From: Candidatus Campbelliibacteriota bacterium
Lineage (GTDB): Bacteria > Patescibacteriota > Minisyncoccia > UBA9983
Reading direction: 5' to 3'
Assembly: GCA_003231675.1 (NCBI GenBank)
Contig: QIJB01000060.1
Coordinates: 1 to 11,865 of the forward strand
Length of the DNA: 11,865 nt
Below the pieces are notes generated by a model. That model searched no databases, was not told the origin of the DNA, and saw only the letters and a program-made list of their open reading frames with translations. The translations under genes and the position numbers were made by a program. Of this stretch, positions 6,739 through 11,172 are shown one piece after another. Each line of letters starts with the position of its first letter. Within the stretch, counting starts at the first letter, position 1.

Positions 6739-6922
6739 GGTCTGGTAGCCAAGTTCCGCCCGAGGCGGACAGGGTTCAGGCAAGGGTCTTCGGGAGATAT
6801 GGACACAAGTGGTATTTTAAAATCAAGTATGGTCTGGTAGCCAAGTTCCGCCCGAGGCGGACAGGGTCCAGGCAAGGGTCTTCGGGAAATATGGACACAG
6901 GTGGTATTTTAAAATCAAGTAT
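6739..6922 (+). repeat. Two tandem 92-bp units, each carrying the 5' half of tRNA-Cys
   Basis: Units at 6739-6830 and 6831-6922 differ at only three positions and lie directly before the intact tRNA-Cys. Each begins with the same 16 bases as the real tRNA (acceptor strand and start of the D-arm). Each then has a TCCGCC-CGA-GGCGGA palindrome in the D-loop (6755-6769 and 6847-6861), resumes with GGCAAGGGTCT, and stops after U33, exactly before the GCA anticodon. The rest of the unit is about 40 bases of leader ending in TATTTTAAAATCAAGTAT, the same sequence that precedes the true tRNA, so each unit is a tRNA half plus the upstream flank. They cannot encode a working tRNA. Confidence 0.85.
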
Positions 6923-6997
6923 GGTCTGGTAGCCAAGTGGTAAGGCAAGGGTCTGCAAAACCCTTATACGGGGGTTCAATTCCCCCCCAGACCTCCA
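6923..6997 (+). tRNA. tRNA-Cys (GCA), CCA encoded
   Basis: The acceptor GGTCTGG pairs with CCAGACC (6987-6993). The anticodon loop reads TCTGCAAAA with GCA, the T-arm GGGGG-TTCAATT-CCCCC is complete, and TCCA follows, so CCA is encoded. The upstream TAAAAT about 7 bases before the gene is a possible -10. It is the only tRNA in the window with a genomic CCA. Two broken 5' copies precede it in tandem. Confidence 0.93.
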
Positions 6998-7053
6998 GCC
7001 CATCCATGTCAATTAGACATTAAAATCTTGTCAATAATGACCGATTGACTCGG

Positions 7054-7136
7054 GCCCGGGTGGTGGAATGGTAGACACGAAGGACTTAAAATCCTTTGGC
7101 CGCGAGGCCGTGCCGGTTCGAGTCCGGCCCCGGGCA
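7054..7136 (+). tRNA. tRNA-Leu (UAA)
   Basis: The acceptor GCCCGGG pairs with CCCGGGC (7129-7135). The anticodon arm is AAGGA-CTTAAAA-TCCTT with TAA at 7087-7089. A long type II variable arm (TTGGCCGCGAGGCCGT region) and the T-arm GCCGG-TTCGAGT-CCGGC complete the leucine type. CCA is not encoded. Unlike the other three tRNAs after it, no duplicated 3' end is seen. Confidence 0.93.
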
Positions 7137-7168
7137 CAACCCAATCAGATATTTAAAAATTAAATTTC

Positions 7169-7231
7169 CCGCCCATAGCTCAGTTGGTAGATCCGCCGGC
7201 TGGCGGACTCTTAAGCCGAATGTCCCAGGTT
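7169..7231 (+). pseudogene. Broken tRNA-Lys copy 1 with palindromic insert, cut in the T-arm
   Basis: Positions 7169-7191 match the first 23 bases of the intact tRNA-Lys at 7612. The eight bases GCAGCGGC are then replaced by a 16-base palindrome, TCCGCC-GGCT-GGCGGA (7192-7207). Identity resumes from CTCTTAAGCCGAATGTCCCAGG and ends in the T-arm, where the GIY-YIG gene begins three bases later. It lacks the T-stem 3' strand and acceptor 3' strand, so no functional tRNA is possible. Confidence 0.85.
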
Positions 7232-7233
7232 TT

Positions 7234-7485
7234 ATGTTTTATGTTTACGCAATACAAAATAATAATGATAAGATTTATATAGGGCAAAGTTCTGATTTAG
7301 AGAAAAGACTAAAGAGACATAATGGTATACTTAAAAATAAAAAAGGATCGTTTACGAACAAAAACAAGGGTGTATGGAAACTAGTATACAGAGAAGAATT
7401 TGAGACAAGAAAAGAAGCAGTGGCGAGGGAGAAACAATTGAAAAGTTTCAGGGGTAGAGAGTTTATCAGAAAAATGATTAAATAG
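7234..7485 (+). CDS. Small GIY-YIG endonuclease domain protein embedded in tRNA-Lys debris
   Basis: The 83-residue protein is a single GIY-YIG nuclease domain. YVY (3-5) and YIG (15-17) form the signature strands; Arg25 and His29 in DLEKRLKRHN, and Glu66 in AREKQLK, fit the catalytic arginine, the second active-site residue and the metal-binding glutamate. The length fits the stand-alone UrI/YhbQ-like proteins common in CPR genomes; no DNA-binding domain is attached. The first ATG after the tRNA fragment is at 7234, and the T-stem AGG of the broken tRNA-Lys lies just upstream where a ribosome site would be. The 3' end (last 47 bases) is duplicated at 7555-7601 by a 116-bp tandem repeat. Role could be DNA repair, or homing/spread within the tRNA locus; the latter is inference from context. 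Confidence 0.88.
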   Translation: MFYVYAIQNNNDKIYIGQSSDLEKRLKRHNGILKNKKGSFTNKNKGVWKLVYREEFETRKEAVAREKQLKSFRGREFIRKMIK

Positions 7486-7495
7486 ACACACACAT

Positions 7496-7554
7496 CCGCC
7501 CATAGCTCAGTTGGTAGATCCGCCGGCTGGCGGACTCTTAAGCCGAGTGTCCCA
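7496..7554 (+). pseudogene. Broken tRNA-Lys copy 2 with the same palindromic insert
   Basis: It has the same layout as copy 1: tRNA-Lys 5' part (7496-7518), TCCGCC-GGCT-GGCGGA (7519-7534), then CTCTTAAGCC with one A-to-G change (GAGTG for GAATG), ending at CCCA where it joins a fragment of the GIY-YIG gene. It has no T-arm and no acceptor 3' strand. Confidence 0.85.
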
Positions 7555-7601
7555 TGAAAAGTTTCAGGGGTAGAGAGTTTATCAGAAAAATGATTAAATA
7601 G
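7555..7601 (+). pseudogene. 3' fragment of the GIY-YIG gene
   Basis: This stretch is an exact copy of the last 47 bases of the nuclease gene at 7439-7485, including its TAG, with no coding start of its own. It lies between broken tRNA-Lys copy 2 and the intact tRNA-Lys. Confidence 0.9.
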
Positions 7602-7611
7602 ACACACACAT

Positions 7612-7684
7612 CCGCCCATAGCTCAGTTGGTAGAGCAGCGGCCTCTTAAGCCGAATGTCCCAGGTTCGAGTCCTGGTGGGCGGA
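7612..7684 (+). tRNA. tRNA-Lys (CUU)
   Basis: The acceptor CCGCCCA pairs with TGGGCGG (7677-7683), with discriminator A. The D-arm is GCTC-AGTTGGTA-GAGC. The anticodon loop CTCTTAA has CTT. The T-arm is CCAGG-TTCGAGT-CCTGG. One G-A mismatch closes the anticodon stem. CCA is not encoded. It is the only complete copy of three tRNA-Lys-like sequences, and its 3' end is duplicated at 7850-7870. Confidence 0.93.
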
Positions 7685-7870
7685 CAAGGAGCGGAGCGAG
7701 TTGGACGAACACAGCAAGCAAACTTCTTTGCTTGCGTCAGGACTCGAAAGGCGCAGTCATGTCGCCGCAGGCGACGGACGAGCCGGGGTCGGCAAGTACT
7801 TGGGATTTTGGAGCGCGAAGCGCGAACAAAATACCTAGTAACTTGTGACCGAGTCCTGGTGGGCGGACAA
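7667..7870 (+). repeat. tRNA 3'-end element A (tRNA-Lys version)
   Basis: The last 21 bases of the tRNA-Lys region (7667-7687) recur exactly at 7850-7870, 183 bases away. Between them are a 9-bp hairpin with a CTTC loop (7714-7735) and an inverted copy of the tRNA T-arm, CAGGACTCGAA (7738-7748, exact complement of 7665-7675). Then come the core GAAAGGCGCAGTCATGT, a GTCGCC-GCA-GGCGAC palindrome (7761-7775), and an ATTTTG/CAAAAT hairpin with a GAGCGCGAAGCGCGAA loop (7805-7832). ACTTGTGACC precedes the right copy. No convincing ORF is present. It is homologous in plan to the elements at 8018-8217 and 10111-10385. Confidence 0.8.
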
Positions 7871-7952
7871 AAAGTTTGGGTGGCGAATCAATAAATCTGT
7901 TTAAAAGCGGACGCAAGGCACCTTAATCATAAAAATAACAAAAAGACAAAAT

Positions 7953-8035
7953 GCTGGGGTGGTGAAATGGCAGACACGCCGGCTTTAGGAGCCGGTGGGA
8001 GCAATCCCATGGAGGTTCAAGTCCTCTCCCCAGCA
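7953..8035 (+). tRNA. tRNA-Leu (UAG)
   Basis: The acceptor GCTGGGG pairs with CCCCAGC (8028-8034). The anticodon loop TTTAGGA has TAG between CCGGC and GCCGG. A long variable arm (TGGGAGCAATCCCA) marks the leucine type, and the T-arm is GGAGG-TTCAAGT-CCTCT. CCA is not encoded. Its 3' end and following flank are duplicated at 8178-8217. Confidence 0.93.
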
Positions 8036-8217
8036 CAAGCGAACGAAGTGGGCGAAGGCTGGAGAAACAAGCAAACTGCTTTGCTTGTGTGAGGACTTGA
8101 AAGCCGGAGCCATGTTGAGCGAAGCGAAACGGGCGAGGTGGGGCCAGCGAGCGCGAGTGGAGCGAGCGACTTGTGGCCAAGTCCTCTTCTCCCCAGCACA
8201 AGCGAACGAAGTGGGCG
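8018..8217 (+). repeat. tRNA 3'-end element B (tRNA-Leu version)
   Basis: The tRNA T-arm/acceptor end plus about 20 bases of flank (8018-8054) recur at 8178-8217 with a 3-base insertion, 160 bases apart. Inside are a 9-bp hairpin ACAAGCAAA/TTTGCTTGT with a CTGC loop (8067-8088) and the inverted T-arm GAGGACTTGAA (8091-8101, exact complement of 8016-8026). The core GAAAGCCGGAGCCATGT, GAGCGAAGCGA-type repeats, and GACTTGTGGCC before the right copy follow. The order and several motifs match element A, but the inverted T-arm is the leucine version. Confidence 0.8.
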
Positions 8218-8395
8218 GTCGGGAGAGGGCTTGAACCGTAGGCTCCCTGTTTGCCCAAGAATGAAGTGATTGGTTGCAAACAGCAGTGCTTTAGCGCGCC
8301 TATTTTTAGGGAGCAAAGCGAGCTTAAAAATAGAGCGTTTCGGAATCCCGCCAAAAGTGGGATGAGAGGCAAGTCCTCTCATCCCACTTTTAAAG
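8178..8395 (+). repeat. Degenerate further tRNA 3'-end unit next to element B, gene-free
   Basis: Starting from the right copy of element B, the sequence again shows an inverted T-arm-like string (GAGAGGGCTTG, 8223-8233), a CTATTTTTA/TAAAAATAG hairpin with a GAGCAAAGCGAGC loop (8300-8333), and a third T-arm-like copy CAAGTCCTCTC (8370-8380). The inverted string matches this copy with one mismatch. The third copy lies in the loop and 3' arm of the 17-bp hairpin at 8353-8391. It looks like an older, more diverged unit of the same family. I see no gene in 8036-8471. Confidence 0.5.
8353..8391. terminator. Perfect 17-bp hairpin, possible terminator
   Basis: AAAAGTGGGATGAGAGG (8353-8369) and its exact complement (8375-8391) enclose a 5-base CAAGT loop. 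On both strands the 3' arm ends in TTTT, but no further T-run follows, so termination is plausible yet unproven. It closes the tRNA-element region before pfkB. Confidence 0.5.
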
Positions 8396-8471
8396 ACCGC
8401 CACACGAAAGTTTCGGACTGCCAAAAATTATCATACAAATTATAACCTCCCCAAAAATTATCTTCTAAAGA

Positions 8472-8500
8472 TTGATAACGAGAACATGAAATGATACGAT
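8472..8500 (+). promoter_or_regulatory. Promoter of the PfkB-family kinase gene
   Basis: TTGATA (8472-8477), a 17-base spacer and TACGAT (8495-8500) lie with only 7 bases before the ATG and no Shine-Dalgarno, giving a leaderless or nearly leaderless mRNA. A 12-base direct repeat, CCAAAAATTATC, occurs upstream at 8421-8432 and 8451-8462 and could be a regulator site. Confidence 0.55.
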
Positions 8501-8507
8501 GAGATAG

Positions 8508-9422
8508 ATGAAAAAAATATGCGCCGTTGGGCATATCGCCTTGGACTTTATTATCACCGTCCAAGATTTCGCCAAACAAGATGGAACTCCGGAATACGCC
8601 GATTCTTTTCATAAAGAATATGGGGGCTTTGCGGCAAATATAGGGGTTATATCAAATAAACTCGGTTTGCGAGCCGGCATCGCCGGCGGACTGGGTTCTG
8701 ATTTATACGGAAAGATATATTTGCGATACCTGAAAGAACAAGGTGTGGACATATCAAATATTAAAGTGGTGGATGATTCAACAGCCAAAGCCATTCTCAT
8801 TTTCAACGAACACGACAAAAAAGAGCGCGCTTATTTTTACGAGGGCGCCGGAGCCGTCGTGCCCGACTTAAACCGAAAATGGCTGAAAGAATACGATATT
8901 CTTCACTTGTGCGCAAAAGATTCATACACCAATTTGTCTTTCTCAAAAGATTTTAAGGGAACGGTGTCTTTTGACCCGGGGGCGGCTTTGGCGAACACAG
9001 ATAAAACCGAACTAAGGGATATCATCAAAAGAACCGATATTTTATTCGCGAGAAAAAGAGAGCTTAAAAAAATTTTCAAGATACTCGCCTTGGGCGAAGA
9101 TTTGAAAAAACTTCATAAATTGGGTCCGAAGATAATTATAATCACTATGGGCAAGAAAGGAGCCGAAATTCATGAGGCAAATAAGAGTTTTCGCATACCG
9201 GCGTTGGCGATAAAAAAAGTATATGTTTCGGGAGCCGGTGACGGTTTCAGAGCCGGATTTTTGGCGGCATTTTCCAAAGGATATGAAGTTGAGGAGGCCG
9301 GAAAAATCGGCAGCGTTGTCGCTTCTTTCGTCTTGCTGGAACAAGGCGCGCAAACTTCAATCCCCACATGGGATGAAGTGCTGGACAAATACGAAGAACT
9401 GAAAAAGAAAAACCTTATTTAA
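8508..9422 (+). CDS. PfkB/ribokinase-family sugar or nucleoside kinase
   Basis: The 304-residue protein has the ribokinase-family length and layout. The N-terminal strand ICAVGHIALDF carries the substrate-binding Asp13. KEYGGFAANIGVISNKLGL (36-54) is the first PfkB signature (GG..aN). FYEGAGA (110-116) resembles the substrate-lid region of nucleoside kinases. IIITMGKKGAEI (210-221) is the ATP-side strand. VSGAGDGFRAGFLAAFSKGY (240-259) is the second signature with the catalytic base Asp245 and the GAGD anion hole; the usual DT before GAGD is VS here. The substrate is not fixed by sequence; GGFAANI and FYEGA make a nucleoside such as adenosine at least as likely as ribose. It is a single gene, converging with 9415-9906 and overlapping it by 8 bases. 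Confidence 0.88.
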   Translation: MKKICAVGHIALDFIITVQDFAKQDGTPEYADSFHKEYGGFAANIGVISNKLGLRAGIAGGLGSDLYGKIYLRYLKEQGVDISNIKVVDDSTAKAILIFNEHDKKERAYFYEGAGAVVPDLNRKWLKEYDILHLCAKDSYTNLSFSKDFKGTVSFDPGAALANTDKTELRDIIKRTDILFARKRELKKIFKILALGEDLKKLHKLGPKIIIITMGKKGAEIHEANKSFRIPALAIKKVYVSGAGDGFRAGFLAAFSKGYEVEEAGKIGSVVASFVLLEQGAQTSIPTWDEVLDKYEELKKKNLI

Positions 9423-9906
9423 TAACATCCGCGCTTGCCGACCCTATGATTGAAAAACCGAACAAAAAGAGAAATGTCCTGAACATTTCGCTTAAATTCT
9501 CCACATAGATGAACATTAACAAAATGGTTGATAGAAAAGATATGGATAAGAGTGAGATAAATCTTACGGGGATTCCAAAAACTTTTTCTCTTTTTATCTC
9601 TCTGTATTTACTGTAATAAAGTATCATCACGGCAAGAAAGACGGTCAACAAAACATGGATGTAGAGTTTTATCATCGGTATGCGCAGTGGTATCTCCAGA
9701 ATTTCCTTAAAATGAGTAATGGGAACCAAAACCATCCATGATCCGATTAGTTGCTGAATAATATCATGGAATTGGAAACCGCGAGGCAGTGTCGGTTTTA
9801 ATTTTTGCAGAATAGTTTTGTCTTTCTTGATGACTTCAAGGGTTTTTTCCGCCTTTATCAGCCGGTTTTCCAAATAATCAAGATCTTTTTCAAATTTAGT
9901 CTCCAT
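9415..9906 (-). CDS. Small integral membrane protein, possibly DUF2391-like
   Basis: From ATG 9906 the protein has 163 residues. A charged helical N-terminus (1-38, METKFEKDLDYLENRLIKAE) is followed by four hydrophobic segments at about 50-66, 80-98, 114-134 and 142-157, ending in GSASADVIK. The pattern FHDIIQQLIGSWMVLVPITHFKE and the small-residue GSASAD end resemble DUF2391 membrane proteins, but the match is from memory and moderate. An in-frame start at 10011 would add 35 residues (MQAPSLEICSAFLRFW) and is disfavoured because it lacks promoter or ribosome signals and codes for unlike sequence. Its stop overlaps the stop of the PfkB kinase gene from the other strand. There is no evidence on function. 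Confidence 0.7.
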   Translation of the reverse strand: METKFEKDLDYLENRLIKAEKTLEVIKKDKTILQKLKPTLPRGFQFHDIIQQLIGSWMVLVPITHFKEILEIPLRIPMIKLYIHVLLTVFLAVMILYYSKYREIKREKVFGIPVRFISLLSISFLSTILLMFIYVENLSEMFRTFLFLFGFSIIGSASADVIK

Positions 9907-10042
9907 GTGAATTATCTTATCAGTTTTACGAGAAAAGAAAAGACGACCCAAATTGAAAATATGCCAAAAACGCAAAAAGGCGCTGCAAATCTCCAACGAG
10001 GGTGCCTGCATATTTCTCTCTTTTAAAAAATAATATTTTTGC

Positions 10043-10048
10043 TATAAT
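10043..10048 (+). promoter_or_regulatory. -10 element of the tRNA-Gly promoter
   Basis: A perfect TATAAT ends 9 bases before the first base of tRNA-Gly, the expected spacing for transcription from just before the tRNA. The upstream DNA is A/T-rich and has no good -35. Confidence 0.6.
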
Positions 10049-10057
10049 ACTATTACT

Positions 10058-10128
10058 GCGGTCATAGTTTAGTGGCAAAATACGTCCTTGCCAAGGATGA
10101 GATGGGGGTTCGATTCCCCCTGACCGCA
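10058..10128 (+). tRNA. tRNA-Gly (GCC)
   Basis: The acceptor GCGGTCA pairs with TGACCGC (10121-10127), with discriminator A. The anticodon arm is CGTCC-TTGCCAA-GGATG with GCC. The T-arm is GGGGG-TTCGATT-CCCCC. CCA is not encoded. The 3' end and about 20 bases beyond it are duplicated at 10347-10385. Confidence 0.94.
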
Positions 10129-10385
10129 CAAAAAATAAGGAGATAAAAGCATCGCTTTTAGCGACTATATTTTTCCGGTAAGGGGAAATCGAAAGGCGGA
10201 CTGAGCCTGCCTGCCGCAGGTAGGCGAAGCGAGGGAGCCAGGCGTAGATTTTGTTATGAAGGATGAATTACAAAATCAAGTGCAAAGCTATGTGAGCCAT
10301 ATAAAACCAAGGAGCGAAGCGAGTATGGTTTTAATGGACTCCTGACCGATTCTCCCTGACCGCACAAAAATAAGGAGATAAAAGC
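10111..10385 (+). repeat. tRNA 3'-end element C (tRNA-Gly version)
   Basis: The tRNA-Gly 3' end with flank (10111-10150) recurs at 10347-10385 with one C-to-T change and one A fewer, 236 bases apart. Inside are a 7-bp hairpin with an ATC loop (10144-10160) and the inverted T-arm GGGGAAATCGAA (10182-10193, glycine version with one extra A). The core GAAAGGCGGACTGAGCC and a GCCTGCCTGCCGCAGGTAGGC-like palindrome (10205-10225) follow. Then come an 8-bp GATTTTGT/ACAAAATC hairpin (10247-10277) and an 8-bp TAAAACCA/TGGTTTTA hairpin with an AGGAGCGAAGCGAGTA loop (10302-10333). No gene is seen in 10129-10425. Confidence 0.8.
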
Positions 10386-10425
10386 GTTTATATTTTACAA
10401 GATTATCAGATTCTAAGATTATATT

Positions 10426-10977
10426 GTGCGTTATAAACATATTTCACAAAAACCGTACTGTTGCGTTCCCGCGTCAATCTCAATGATTCTTCGCCGAAGA
10501 GGAATTAAACCTCCCTCTCAAGAAAAAATTGCTTACGAACTTGGCGTGATATTGCCATCCGATCAAAAACATCTCCTCCCAATGTCCTACAGCGGGAAAA
10601 AGCCCAAAGCGGGTTTTGGGACAAGAATTAATCTTAAAAAATACTCTCTGACTTCTTTTTTTAAGAAACATAAATATCCCTTAAAAGAACATTACGTCCC
10701 GGCCGTAAAACTAAAAACAGAAAGGTTGTTCTCTGGCTTTATAAGAAAAAACATAAATGAAAAAAATGACCAGCTTATTTGTTTCAATCAATATCTGAGA
10801 GAAGATAAAAAATCGTGGGGTCATTGTTCTGTAATAACAAAGATTGGGGAAAAAACCGTTACAATATGCAACCCGGATCCAAAACAGAAAAAACCTCAGC
10901 GAGTTTCCATGGCAAAACTTTATCATGCCACAAAAAATCATTACGAGGGAGGGATTTGGGTCATTAGCGATAAATAG
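10426..10977 (+). CDS. C39-like cysteine-peptidase-fold protein
   Basis: The 183-residue protein begins with GTG at 10426. Near the N-terminus QKPYCCVPASISMILRRRG matches the C39/papain-like start: Gln8 as oxyanion-hole residue and Cys13 as nucleophile, with VPA in place of GPA. WGHCSVITKI gives the catalytic His133, and TICNPDPKQ gives Asn149/Asp151 as third residue, followed by a GGIWVIS strand. The order and spacing fit the peptidase C39-like fold (double-glycine leader peptidases and relatives). No signal peptide, membrane helix or ABC domain is attached, and no transporter or small leader-bearing peptide gene is nearby, so bacteriocin processing is not supported. No good ribosome site is seen before the GTG. 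A strong terminator follows at 11064. Confidence 0.7.
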   Translation: MRYKHISQKPYCCVPASISMILRRRGIKPPSQEKIAYELGVILPSDQKHLLPMSYSGKKPKAGFGTRINLKKYSLTSFFKKHKYPLKEHYVPAVKLKTERLFSGFIRKNINEKNDQLICFNQYLREDKKSWGHCSVITKIGEKTVTICNPDPKQKKPQRVSMAKLYHATKNHYEGGIWVISDK

Positions 10978-11063
10978 AGAGACAAAAAACAAACTCCGCC
11001 TCAATATGGACGGCGTTTTTATCCTTCCCTCTCCAAAACCAAATCCACCGAAATCCACCGTCC

Positions 11064-11093
11064 CCACCGAAACCCGGTTTCGGTGGATTTTTT
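11064..11093 (+). terminator. Rho-independent terminator after the C39-like gene
   Basis: CCACCGAAA (11064-11072) pairs with TTTCGGTGG (11078-11086) around a CCCGG loop, followed by ATTTTTT. Two further upstream copies of AAATCCACCG (11041-11060, tandem) could pair with the same 3' arm; the first gives a 13-bp stem (11041-11053 with 11078-11090). Confidence 0.85.
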
Positions 11094-11097
11094 AAAT

Positions 11098-11136
11098 AAA
11101 AAAACCGGCAAGGCGCGATTGTTCGCGCGATGCCGG
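11098..11136 (-). terminator. Rho-independent terminator of the metallophosphoesterase gene
   Basis: On the minus strand CCGGCA and GCGCGA (11136 to 11123) pair with TCGCGC and TGCCGG (11118 to 11105) around an ACAA loop, with one 2x2 internal mismatch, and run into seven Ts. It sits back to back with the plus-strand terminator. Confidence 0.88.
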
Positions 11137-11172
11137 CAAGTTTAACCGCTTCCGGTTTGTTTTTTATTCAGT

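Larger units (their letters stand above)
7439..7634 (+). repeat. 116-bp period direct repeat spanning the GIY-YIG 3' end and tRNA-Lys 5' end
   Basis: Positions 7439-7518 and 7555-7634 are identical over 80 bases. The unit joins the last 47 bases of the GIY-YIG gene, a GACACACACAT spacer, and the first part of tRNA-Lys. After the first copy comes the palindromic insert; after the second comes the intact tRNA-Lys body. The identity implies a recent tandem duplication or gene conversion. Confidence 0.9.

Noticed and set aside
6739..6922. CRISPR-like array
   Set aside because: The units are tandem and contiguous without unique spacers, and they contain a tRNA half; no cas genes are present.
8218..8312. 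Possible minus-strand tRNA (T-arm-like GGTTCAAGCCCTCTCCC and TTTGCAA loop-like string)
   Set aside because: The anticodon stem does not pair and no matching 5' acceptor strand was found; it fits better as a diverged unit of the tRNA-flanking element.
7923..8424. Minus-strand open frames across the tRNA-Leu element
   Set aside because: They read through an intact tRNA and its repeats; the proteins are low-complexity and show no domain.
7667..10385. Classical integrative element or genomic island attachment sites
   Set aside because: The direct repeats resemble att sites, but only 160-236 bases lie between them and no integrase is in the window; kept as a separate miniature-element hypothesis.
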